DNA from: Rostratula benghalensis
Taxonomy: Eukaryota > Chordata > Aves > Charadriiformes > Rostratulidae
Assembly: GCA_013399305.1 (NCBI GenBank)
Contig: VXAI01000199.1
Span: forward strand, 62,001 to 126,000
Direction of reading: 5' to 3'
Length of the DNA: 64,000 bases
Shown here: piece by piece, positions 50,311-62,425 of the stretch
Numbering within the stretch: the first letter of the stretch is position 1
Layout of the letters: each line of letters begins with the position of its first letter
The notes under the pieces: generated by a model
What the model was told of the DNA's origin: nothing
The model's database searches: none
The model's input: only the letters and a program-made list of their open reading frames with translations
Translations under genes and position numbers: made by a program

Positions 50311-52347
50311 TCATAATGTGCTTATAAAGTACTCTGGCATATTTCTTATGTTCTACGTACTATGAAATACATTGCTTGAGAAAAAGGATCACAGGAAGAA
50401 ATTAGAGGAGCATTACTTGCTGTAGTTGGGCTGCCAATTAAACAGTAAATTACTGTGCTGAGGCAGCTGCATTAAGATCCTCACTAAAAAGCACTTTTAG
50501 TATTTAAAAGCACCCTACACAACACCTACACAGGGTGAGGATGGGGTGGAGGTAATAGGCACCACTCCACTAGACAGTTTTGGCCATGGGAAGAGGCTCA
50601 GAAGTGAATTAAGATGAATTACTGACAGTGAAAAATAAAGCAGGTCACATAGGCAGCCTGCACAAAGAAGATACCACATCTTAAAATTCAAACCTTAGTT
50701 TATTTGCTAATAGCCCACATGGAGGCATGCCTTAAAGGTCTTCTGAGAGCTCTCATGGTGCAGACTGCCTTGTTTGCCTGCTAGCTGCATAAAAGGGCAG
50801 ATATGCTTTCAGACTTCTTTTTCCCCAAATTAACAAATTGGATGTGCGGGTTTTTTTTTTCTTCAGGATCACCTGTGGGGTCAGTGACTGTGCCAACTTC
50901 CTTTATTGTTCCCACATCAAACTGCTCTATGAAAGACTGTGGAATCTGTCAAATTAACATAGTGATGCGGATGGAAATAAGATAAGCAGCATTTTAAACT
51001 ATAGCCATCTCTTTGACTGCAGAAAGGACAAGTTACACAACTCCCAAACAGGAGAGGGAACCCTATCTGACTCACTTGCTTAATTTGATTTTATAACTGC
51101 TGCACTGAGTTGTAAAAGGCTGATAAAATCTATTTTAAACAAAGAGCATAAGTCCTGCAAGCTAATATTACAACTCATCTACTGCCTGCTTCCCCAATTA
51201 TTTTCCCTTCTCAAAGTGATGTTGATAAATCAACTGCCTTCCTGTTTATTAAAGCATGTGGCAGTCTGTTTATTTAATCAGCTCTTCACCCATTTTCTAA
51301 TTAAGGGAGATAATGTGGGCTCATTTCCTGCCATGGTGAACCTGGCAAGGCACAGGTCGTCTTCAAATACTGCGTTAAAATTCAAGATTTGTAATGTCTG
51401 CTTTTCTTTGGCAACTCCTTCCCACCTCACTGCCCAGCTGAAGACAAAAAATACAGATGTATGGTTGTTGGGGGGGTTTTTTTGGCTTTTTTTTTGCATT
51501 TCCACATTGCTGACACACATCCAAGTTAAGGACAGAAAGATGGAAGCAGGTTGAGCTTTGTCTGTTTGCTGACATGGTGTCTCCTCAGTGCAGGTGAAAC
51601 AGTTTTCTGTGAGACCCTGCATCCCAGCAAAGTTAATAATACTGCATCATAAGGATCATAAGGGTAATTTTGTAAAGGGACAGAATGCTGGAATGCAAGG
51701 GGAAAGCACGCACCAGTTGGAGCAAGTTCTAGCTTGCTCTGCTGCTGGACCTGGGCCACCTCCTGCTCCACTCTGGCCCCAATCCTTTGTCTGCTTAGTG
51801 CAGGAATATCGCTAACCATCAGCTGCAGCATTAAATCATGTTTGTGCTCTTTGTATTCCAAAGCAAGCAAGGATCTTGTAACAGCCTTAAGACAGATTCT
51901 CTCTGAGATATCCTGCCTTGTATTTTGCGTGTGACATGTTCTCAACAATTAACAGCTACAGCTAACTTAGGATCACTAGTCTGGGAGCAAAGTTTTGTTT
52001 TGCAGGACATCCTTCTATCCCCTTAGGATAAATTTAGAGCGCATATTAATTTTTTTTATCTAAAAACATACTACAGACACATTGCAAGTTCTCCATGTGT
52101 GCCATACACAGTCTTACAGAAGGTCTTATGAACTGTCAAAAACAAGATCATCCATTTTGTCTCTCTTTACAGGTTCTTCCTCAATCAACATAGGCATATA
52201 CATGTACCACACCTGTAACAGCTCCAGCTCCTGTAGAAATGTGGGCTGCCACACTTCACTTTGCCCCACTTTCAGAAGCATTTCATACCAACTAAGCTAT
52301 ACACCTCCTTGCAATGTGCCTTTATGTGGAACAACTGAAAACTTGAT

Positions 52348-52448
52348 GTGGTCCTGGGCAGTCCTGTCTAGGTGACACTGCCTCGTGCATTTGGACTACA
52401 TGATATCCATAGTTGCCAGCCAACATCAGCCATTCTGTAATTCTGTGG
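52348..52448 (+). mobile_element. CR1 LINE, eroded 3' tail
   Basis: GTGACACTGCCTCGTGCATTTGGACTAC-like sequence aligns by eye with the CR1 tail (GAGCAGGGGGTTGGACTAGATG). It is followed by CATCAGCCATTCTGTAATTCTGTGG, an eroded terminal repeat. This is the most diverged CR1 copy in the window. Confidence 0.65.
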
Positions 52449-53280
52449 AAAAAAAATATCCCAGTGGTTCTATCACTTCATCAATAATCTGTAAAACACA
52501 GTATTTTCCAAACTCTGACCCACAAACAAATGTCGCCATGATCTCTTTTAAAACTGGCTAAATGCCCACAGTGAAGGTTTGCGCATAAACTGAATTATAC
52601 CTTTTTTTTCCTTCTCCACTTACACTTTTATTTTATTTGTATTGGCAAGCAACAGCAAAAGCATTTCTATTTCTGGAGCTTTACTTTTGGAAACAATGAA
52701 TTAAATTTTGATATATTTCAGTCCAAAAAGAAGCGTCTGATTTTGTTATGCTGCTAATTGTCCGAACCTCTGTCTCACCTCCTCCTTTTCACTTAGATCC
52801 AGTGTGCTCTGGATCTAACACACTCAATACCTTCATGAACACCTACTTAACCATTGAAAATAATCCCCCAAACAATTAATGTTTATATAGACCACTGTTT
52901 CTTTCACATGCATTGAAGTCATTGCTATGAGTACCATGCTGCTACTGGCCAGTGAAAAAAGCCAGAATAAAATTATATATAAAATGTATACTGCAGTAAG
53001 AAGCAGAAGACAACCAAACCTCTATTTTCAAATGGCTGTATTTCCCACTTTATATTTTTCCATACAAAATACATTGCACTTTTCTCTTTCTACTGAGCAT
53101 CTCACAAATACTGCAGATGGAATGGGTCTCTGGACAGAGGCAAGACTTCATCCCTTTAAATTGTCTGTTTTCACTAACAAACTATTTCCAGAGGAAACAC
53201 ACTGCAACAAGTGTGAGAAAAGTTTAGTGAAGGGAGGAGGAAAATTTCCTAGAGCTCTCCCCTGGGCCCCCCACACTTAC

Positions 53281-53483
53281 CAAAGGCTCTAGCTCTTTGC
53301 GGTCTATGAGGTTGAGCTCTGTCACGAAGTAATAGAAATGCTTGTAACAGGTATTGACGTGGGCCTCAGCCCCCATAAGGAGGATACGGTCAAAGTGATG
53401 GATGTAGACGTGAACAAACACCCGAAAAAGCCGGCAGAGTATCTTCTTGCAGATCTGAAGGAAGTTCTTTGGAAAGGGGACAC
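53281..53483 (-). CDS. MOB3B: MOB kinase activator 3B, penultimate coding exon
   Basis: Read on the minus strand, this 203-bp exon gives the second and third bases of a glycine codon followed by 67 codons. They begin [13 protein letters not shown] and end DRKELEPL, which is the C-terminal half of the MOB/phocein fold. The H-x4-H in VHVYIHHF (exon residues 24 and 29) matches the two histidines that bind zinc in MOB1. The paired cysteines would be in the upstream exon, which is not in the window. The acceptor is a pyrimidine-rich tract ending in CAG at about 53484 and the donor is GTAAGTG from 53280, leaving phase 0. [11 protein letters not shown] and VTELNLID fit MOB3B better than MOB3A or MOB3C as I remember them. 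MOB proteins are non-catalytic adaptors of Hippo-type NDR/MST kinases; the MOB3 subgroup is linked to MST1 rather than LATS. Whether the call is 3B or a close paralogue rests on memory, without an alignment. Confidence 0.95.
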
Positions 53484-56400
53484 CTGTGAATAGAGAAGGC
53501 AGGATTGTCATAACCATTCTATCATCTTTCCAAGACAACAGCTTTGGAGCAAAGTGTGAGTTTGTAAATGCAAACCAAGACCCACAGGTGCTGGTCTTTT
53601 TTCCTTGAATAATTTAATCGAGGAACACCCATAATTGTAAGTTTCAGAAATGTGATTTTCACATTTTTACATCCTGAGATGTCTCTTCCATACGCTGGTA
53701 CAGAAGTTGTTCTAGAAGTGACAGACACACTCCAGCGCATCTTATTCAACAGTGGCACTTCACAGCACCCCATTTAATAACAAATTTGAAATACTTGACT
53801 GAAGGACAGACCCCTTTGCTTTCACCTTCCTCCCAGTTGTGTGTACCAATCTAATTGCTCTTTTAATAGAAAAATTCTTGAAAGACACAGAAACAGATCT
53901 TCCAAAATACCTTATAAGTTACATCACTTTGCAGCTGGAGACTCCAATGCAGCAGCAAAAGCAACACTTGCAAGTAAACAGCCAGACATTCACAATGTGG
54001 CACCAATAATTCTGTCAAGACCACCTTCATTAAAGACTGATCTTGCACAGTATTGTGTATCACTGAGCTGCACCAAAGAGCCACATTTCCTTCTGTGATT
54101 GTGCCTCAGACATGATGACTTCAGTGCCATGCTCAAAACTGTACTGCTGCTGTGCTTCATTGCTCATCCTCTTTATTTTCTAGTTCATGTTTTAGTCAGA
54201 TTTGAACTACATAACCGTAGTTACTGCATCTTTAAAAATAAACAATGACACTCACATCTATACCCATTCCATACTCCATAAAAGCCCAGCTCATGCTCTT
54301 AACAATAATAATAAAAAAAAATTGGCAGAAAGAAGATGGACATATTAAATTAACACTGTTGCAAGGTTTCTAGTCTTTATATTTTAGTTTCCTGATAAAT
54401 ACTGCTTGCATTCATAAGAGAAGTGAATTAATGGACAAATTTCCCAGTTTCATTGAGGGGGAAATGAGGACATACAGTGAAAATTTCCACAGTAAAAGCA
54501 AATTTTTTATTACAGATTGCATAAATGATCAGCTGTGGCTGTAACCAGTCTGGGTGCCATCAAGAAAAACATGGGCCTTGTTTTTGATTCCTCGGCCAGG
54601 GAAGAACCAGGGTATATCCACTAGGGATGTAACACTGCTATGTCTGTGAGCACGATGTGGGGAAGCACACCAGCATTTACAAGTGTCCTGCTCAGAGTAT
54701 CCCCAAGCTGCCTCTACATTTGCCATTGTTGAGGTACAGATAATGTGGGAAAGCGTCTTGAGGGTTTTTTTTTGGCTTGTAAAAGATTCAGAGGAGGCAA
54801 ATTTTTTTGGATACAATTTCAAGCAGCATTAGAAACTCAGTGCAGTTTGATGTACAAACCAGGGACCAGAAAAATAGCTACATTTATCAAAGCACAACTA
54901 CTTTATTTCCTTAAAAAATGTTTGCTTTTGGTTGTCATATCCATTCATCTCAATGCTATGGCTAATATTGAAGGTCACGGAGAAGGAGGCCTAAATGCTC
55001 AAGCTATGAACTGAGACAACACTAAGCTACAGAAATGATAATATCTACAGATGTCTTGGCAGTATTTGAGTCAAAACTCCACACGATTATCCAAACACCT
55101 GGATTATAACAAACAATTGTTATTTCCAAGGGCAAATTAATACAATCTATCAAAAAATATACCAAAAGCCTCAGTTAGTTGCTTGTTAATCAAGGGAATC
55201 ACAATTTCACTGTCAGAGCATGGCTCAATTCAGGAATAATTACAGCAGCAGACTGCTTTTCATTTTTGTAAATGCTACCCAAACCAGAATTTTAAAAATA
55301 CACCAACAAAATGTTAAGTCTGAAAAATGGGGAAGGGCAATAGCTGGTACTTATCACTGCAGACTCATTCACTGAACTGAGAGATGAATTCTTGAAGGCA
55401 CTGTATTTTCTGATTCAGAACGGACAAGTCCCAAAATGGAGAATTAGTTTTATCTTCCATGGGATGACTTACAATTGTTACTGAAAAATGTTGCCATAAT
55501 GAAGAAACTCATACTTCTATATTAACTGACGGAAATAAGCTGAATAATACAAGCTGACAAATCCTTTAACTCCTCTGCAGCCCATGTTCCCACCCACTTA
55601 GCAGTTACAGGTAGTAAGCGCAAAGGCCATAAAGCACTGTTTCTGCTGTGAGTGAGGACTTTCAGCTAACAGCTTATTAGATGTGTTAGGCAGTCAATTT
55701 GCACACATGTAAGCACCCATGGGAAAAAAAAAAAAAAAAAAGCCAGTGCAGAACAGCCTAGGGTGCATAATAAACTTGCAGTGTTCCCATTGCTCCTCAA
55801 ATGCCGTAAATTTGCAGGCAGTTTTTTAGTGTCATTTGCCATTCTGGAACTTTTCCAATTTTGTACAGCTACCTCTGCTTCCTTGGCTTTTAAATAACCA
55901 TTGAAATATTGTTGTTATCATAGGCTTGTCACCTGGATCCAGCAGAATCCATAATGGCTCTCTGACTTCTATCCCCTATCTGCAAAACTGGTTTACAAAC
56001 TGACACTGTCTCCTAACTGGTTAAAAAGTGCCTCCTTGTACCACTGGAAGCAAATGGTAGCTGTGCAAAGAGGTCGACTCCTCAGCCTTGGAGAGCCTGC
56101 CAGGCAGTCTGTCCCTGCAGAACGGATGGGGCTCACAGCCTGGTCAGCTTCAAGGTACAGATAATCATACAGACACTGCGGCACTATACGTTCAAAATTA
56201 GAAAAAAGGACGCAAAAAATGCAGTCTCAGGGGAGAAAACAATCTAATACAGCAGAACAGATTCTGATTTCATTTACAGTAGAATGAATTCAAAGTAATG
56301 TCATCAAAATTTAATAAAAAATAGAGTGAAGTGATTCTAGAATTATATTCTGAGGTCAGAATTTGGCCTAATGCTTTGTTTCTGCTGCAACTGCTATAGT

Positions 56401-59400
56401 TAAAAAATCAACCAGAGAACGCAATCATTATGAGTGGTGGCTCTTGGGAACAGAATAGGACCTTGACTTGTTAAGATCTGCTCTCCATCCTTCGGTTCAG
56501 CCACACTAGCCTTTGCTTTCTTCTCTTCAAGCCCTCATGTACCATGGAGTCCAGGTTTAATAATTCCTTTCTTAGAACTCTGTAGGTCAAAAAGGAGAGG
56601 AAGAGGAAGGGGCGGGGGTGGGGAAACCCAACAACCACCAAAAAATGCAAACCCACCAAAAGTCAAGGATTTTATTTAAACTTCGGATGCTTTTCAACAG
56701 TGAAAAGTATTTCCAAGAAGAAATGACCCTCTTACTATCTGCAAGCTGATAGTGTAAAGAGACACAATGTAAACCCATGAAATTAGATTGCTAAGTTATG
56801 GTTATTAAAGGCAAAAAAATACAAAGATGACATTGAAATTTTTGAGCTAGCTGCTACTTGCTGAAAAAAGTATTTCTGGATGCGTGAACTGGCACCCTTT
56901 ATTCATCTGTAGGCTGAGCACCAGTGCTGCTGTATCAGAAGTAACAGAAAGGTTTATTTTGTTAAGTTGGCGTTCAAAACCCTGGAGCTCTCCATTATGT
57001 CCCAAGGATGTGCAAGCAGCTTTCAACTTTCAAACGATCACAGTCACACAGCAGAAGTTCATTTAACTCGGGATTATACACCCAACTGGGAAACAATTCA
57101 GTGGAAGGTAGATGGGCATGGTATAACCAGTAATAAACATGGCAAGACTGTACCCGCACCTCTTTGGAGTGTGTGCTGCACTTTCCAGGGCCTTACTGAT
57201 GGATGGCTCCTCCTGCAGAGAAGATGCACCCGTATGCCCTGGTGTCAGATACGCCACAGCAGTACAGGTCAACAATCACATTGTTTCCCCAGCATTTCAA
57301 CCTCCTCATATTCCCTTGACTTTTTTGTTTCTGTTGATTTGCTAGAAAAAGCTATTCCTAACACAAGCAGAACTTTCTACTGCTTCCAAAATTCAACTTG
57401 CCTCATCCATTTATCAAGTTCTTTTCCACTGGAAACTGAAGGGATTTTCCCCTTCTTTTTAGAAACAGCTTTATTCCCACAGCTCTCTGTACGCTATCAA
57501 CTTCATTCTTCATACGTTCTTAATTTGCTATCAGGTGATTTGCTCCTGTGACAGAGTGAGCATCCATATCTAATCTATCCATCACCAAACAGACATACAG
57601 CACAGTCCTAGAAAGACATGTGACTGATCTGTTGTGTTATTTCTTGGAATATCCCACACACATGACAATTGCATGGCCCTCCTCTCATGGCACTCCTTCT
57701 CCAAAGTCAGTATTACAACTGCTATCTGCTCAAAAGACCAGTCCCAATAACATGGAAAAGTATGCTGACCATCTTATGCAGTGATTACCAGTAAGTTCAT
57801 GATCTGTTGGTTTAAAACACAGCTTTAATACAATGATGAAGGTCTTTATTTAAACCCTCTTGATACAAAACCTGGTCTTTGTACAACACAAAAAAATGGT
57901 AAGGTAAGACAGAAAGACTAAAATTAAAGAAACTAAATTAGGTGATGATAAAGGAGGGTAACTAAAGCTCTGGGATGAATAAGACATGCCAAAAGTCTGT
58001 CTTGTTTGAAATACAACAATCTTGAGTGTTCTTACTCCAATATATATCCCCTGAAGTAGGCCAGTTGTAGGTTAGAGATGAAATGGAAGAAAAATCATGA
58101 TAAAGTTGGCCTTTTTTGCTTGATTCATTATCTCTAGGCAAGAGTCAGAACATAAATAGTGCCAGAAAGTCCATATTGAGGAACTAGAGAGAATAACCCA
58201 GACTTTTTGCCTATCCTTGACTGCGGTTTTCAGCTGGCGTACACTCCCGCCTGTAACATACAATGAAAATGACTGCCCAGTTAAATCTTCTGTGATGCCA
58301 GATATATGAGCATCTTTGATCTTCTACATTTTTGTGGTTTTAAGTCTTGCTTTGCTCAAGGGAAGCTGGTAAGCCCTTTGGCAATTGCACAGAAATTTTG
58401 CTGCACATTTGAAGATCCTTGTACAGGCCACAGTCATAATTCATTCCTTTTTAAAAACACACGTGTTGGAGAAGAGTGACTCCCTTCTCCATTGGCAAGA
58501 AGATTCACACTGTATTATTGCAAACATAGCTTAAAAACATACCAAACTGGGAATAATTTTTTTTTCCCCAGTTTTATAATAAGGAACATGGAAACAGTGT
58601 TATTAGAAACTGACAATTTGGAGAAGACACCTGAAGCAAACCCTTCATACCCTCCTCTCTCCATGTTTTCCTTCTCCTTTTCCTGCCCCAAATACAAAAA
58701 ATTTGCAAAAGATTACCTTAGCTGTTGCTGGAAGCTTTGCTGCAAAACCACCTATCCTAATCCAAACAGATGTTTAATGTTATCTCAGCATCTTAGTCAA
58801 GGAAGTGTCTGTCTCAAGGGCGAATGAAAACAATGTCAGTTTTTCTGGACTTTGTTCCTTAGATAAATAAGCAGGCAGCTGCAAAATATTATGGATAAAC
58901 CAGACTACCATGTGCCTACATCCTTCTGATACTCCCCTCCTTGTTGGTTTTATATCAGAGGGCAGAAGAAAGGAAAACACTTCTGAGACTATAGAGCTTT
59001 CTAAGCAAACCCGTGTCCTTTTCTCTTTTTAAGCAGGACTGCCTCCCTCTAACAGTGTTACTCTTGAGTGAATAAATCATCAGGCAGACTGACTGTCAGA
59101 TCTTCAACAAAGGTACTCCAGTGCTGTCCTGGAAAGAACTCTAAATGGAACAGGGTACAGATCAGAAAATTGCTTGACACTTCATACTACTTGAATACCC
59201 CCAAGAGCTCTCCCGGCTAGCGTATAGCAAGAAATGTGTGATGACACTAAATTTTGACATTTAATTAACAACTTCACCAGAAGAGTTGTCTTACAATGCA
59301 AATACTGCAAAACACCTTAGTATACAAAGTACCTGAATGGAGTCTCCTGAGATCAGAAGACAGAGAAACCTGAATTCTTGCACTCCATACACTAGATTCC

Positions 59401-60969
59401 TTGGATTTAAAGCAAATTTACAAAGGCTGCTCCTGACTACAACCTAACCGCCTTCCTGTCACTTATGCTTCTGCTGCTGCAGAGGAGCAGAGGAGAAACA
59501 CTGCAATTCCAGAGAGCAGAATACTCTTGCTGCCTCCACCAAGCAATGTTTGTTTTATGCCAGACAATAATCAGAATGATAAACCCATTAGAATAGATCT
59601 GTAGATCTTGGAGGCAGTGAGAAAACTGAATGTCACAAAGAGCTGCAGAGCTGTGGTTGTATGACAGTGTAATTCATCAAGCATATTTGTCTGCCCTCGA
59701 AAATCCATCTTTGCCATAGTAACAAAATGAGATTTGTTGGACCATTGCATTTTAACAACTCCATATAGCATTAGTATATATACAGTCTATAAATAGGCTT
59801 GGAGATCCATTAGAATAATTTAAAACTCTCCCTGCCTTAGCAGAAAACATAGTAGAGGTGAACAAAACACATCCTCTCCTGGGACAGAAAATACAGCAGC
59901 CATTTAGCAGTATAACAGCTTGGGATGGGAAAAAGAGAGTTTCTTAACCTGGTGAGTGAATGTAAGAAAAAACATGTATGAACACTAGAGTCTGACCAAG
60001 ATATCAATCTAAAAACTTTCCTCCCCACCTGCCAAGGGTTTAATTGTTTTTCTCCTGCAGTACTTGCCAAGGCCTAACAATTTTTGGGTAGTAACATGGT
60101 TTTGGCTTTCCATGCTGAGCATATTACTGGCCAGCATAGCTTCTATTTTTGTAACTAACTTCCGTTGTCTTCAGAAAACTACCATTATGGTTGCTCATTA
60201 ATTTCACATGGACACTGCAAGAAACATACTGTTCTAAGGGCCCCTCTCAAGCTTACCAATGCAGCAATATGAAACATAATCAGATGCAGCAAGAGATGAG
60301 ATGCACTCAGAATCAGACAAGACAGCCTCCTGTCCTCCCAGAGAGAGATGTTCCAGCAGTTAATTGAAAAACAGAGGCCTCACTTCTGCCAAAACTCATG
60401 GCATGACATTAAAAGTAACTGTAGTTGAAAGGCTAATATCACAAAAGAAATGTTCGTTCTTCAGGAGATTACTGTGCTAAATTCCTTTTCACTAGGCCAT
60501 TAGAAGGAACACTCAGGCAGTTCTAACTCCTCAGATCACAGGCCTTGTGTCTCCTAATTCAAGTCATTTGCTGACTCTTTGATATTGGTGTTGATGCAGG
60601 AATCCTGTATATGTATGAGAATATCCTCAGTGCATATCAATAGTTCTATAAAGAAGCAATTTAGAAGTTTTAAATAAGTTATTTTCCCCGCTAGTAAAAT
60701 GTAGTTCTTTCAAGAGACAGAGAAAGCCAATGATACAGCAGCATGGAACGGAAGCTTAGTGGAAGATTGGAAGTTCTGATACAGAAAACCAAGAGCAACA
60801 ACAACAACAAATGAGAACAGAATGCTGATCCTCAGATTTGCTTGAGTTAATCCTGATTGACAACAGCACAGCCTGGAATAAAGTCCAGAGTCCTGGGAGG
60901 GAATTCTGTGAGCTGACAAGGAAAAGCCAGATGGGATTTTTAAACCTTGCTAGTAGCCAGTGTGGGGCT

Positions 60970-61497
60970 AAGCTTTGGGTGCAGGATGAGAGTGGTGTTG
61001 ATGGGGCACTGATGTTACTGGTTGCTGCTAAACAGTCAAGGCCTTTATGTCCTTCACACCACGCCACCAGCATGCAGGCTGGGGGTGCACAGGAAGCTGG
61101 GAAGGGACATAGACAGGAGAGTTGAGCCCAGCTGACCAAGGGGATAGTCCGTACCATATGGCATCATGCTGAGTATATAAAGCTGGAAGAAAGAAGATGA
61201 AAAGGGGGTGACATTTGGAATGATGGTGTTTGTCTGCCCAAGAAACTATTATGTGTGATGGAGCCTTGTTTTCCTGGAGATGTCTGAACACCTGCCTGCC
61301 AATGGGAAGTAGTGATTGAATTCCTTGTTTTACTATGCTTGTGTGCATAGCTTCTGCTTTACCTTTTAAACTGTCTTTATCTCAATCCACGAGTTTTTTA
61401 TCACTTTTACTCTTCTGATTCTCTGCCCCATCCCAGCTGGGGAAAGTGAGCAAGCAGCTGCACAGCCCTAGTTACTGGCTGAGGTCAAACCATGACA
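60970..61497 (+). mobile_element. Endogenous retrovirus LTR, ERVK-like, solo
   Basis: The segment contains a run of features typical of a bird retroviral LTR. GGGATAGTCCGTACCATATGG is followed by a TATATAAAG promoter box near 61175. The U3/R-like stretch continues to CTTTTAAACTGTCTTTATCTC and AATCCACGAGTTTTTTATCAC. The end is CTGGCTGAGGTCAAACCATGACA at 61497, with terminal CA. No internal viral genes flank it. The 5' boundary is approximate. Confidence 0.7.
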
Positions 61498-62387
61498 ATT
61501 TTGCATGGACAATTTAACTGAATGTGGGATTTACAGGGATTTTTTTCTGTTTTTATCACAGCTTTAGAAATCTACAGTTTGACTAAGTGCACTTAAACTA
61601 GCAAGGGTGATTGCTCCACTTCAGTAATAGAGTTAAACATGTACTTTGAAGTTTTCTGATGAAGAGACTGATTTATCTGTGTGTTTAACATTAATCATCT
61701 GAGAAGCAAACATTCCTTTATCTTCACATTTAACATTTTAATGTCTATATGTTTTTATCTATAGGTTTAACTTAAGTTTACATGATCTCTGCCGCTACTC
61801 ATATAGTGTATAACATTAATCACCTTTTAAGTTTATGGGCATGTATAGGGTCACACTGTAAGTAACACAGCCTGAAAGTTAAGACACTGAAGACAGATAA
61901 AACTTGTGTGTAAAATCTGACAGAGAGCCGGCAGCTTGATGTATCCGGATGCTTAAAATTTTCTATCTGTAAAGCAGGATGATGGGTGAATGTGGTCTTG
62001 ACTCAGCAATTATCCTTAGGCATCGTTAAAAAGTGGCAGAGGTGCTAGCTGCTGATTCTTGTGCTCACGGGTTTTGAGTCTGAGAGTTTAGGCTCTGAGC
62101 ACCAGCGAACTGTGGAAGATACGGAGCACATACATTTCAGATATTGCTGCCAACAACAAACTAACTAGTAGCACCTGGAGTGAAATCAGCTGTACACTAC
62201 TGAAAAAAGGACTATCAAGAACTGAAGGGCTTCAAACTACCACAGACCCACTTCTCTCATACATGATTACTAGCAGAGTTCTGATAGGTCACTATGTTGG
62301 CAGGCAAGGACCGATTTTCAAGGGAGTTTCACTTGTGCATTTTGAAAATATCTGTAGGTACTGGGCTCAATTTGTCTCTTCCACAGG

Positions 62388-62425
62388 AAAAAAAAAAAAA
62401 AAAAAAAAACAAACCAAAAAAAAAC
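62388..62425. repeat. A22 run and A-rich tail
   Basis: A22 is followed by CAAACCAAAAAAAAACCC. It could be the tail of a small retroposed sequence on the plus strand, but I recognise no retrocopy upstream. Confidence 0.85.

Larger units (their letters stand above)
37962..53280 (-). other. MOB3B: MOB3B last intron (about 15.3 kb)
   Basis: The intron is bounded by GTAAGTG at the high-coordinate end and TTTTACAG at the low-coordinate end. It contains small CR1 fragments at 43.6, 43.9 and 52.3 kb, an LTR-like segment at about 49.7-50.3 kb, and A-runs at 40.2 and 43.06 kb. The open frames within it (for example 45744-46133 on plus, 46516-46962 and 51526-51948 on minus) show no family I recognise. 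They are within the length range expected by chance in DNA of this composition. Confidence 0.85.

Noticed and set aside
51526..51948. 140-codon minus-strand open frame on the MOB3B sense strand within the intron
   Set aside because: It reads somewhat like protein but lacks a matching donor/acceptor pair in phase with the MOB3B exons, and no family was recognised.
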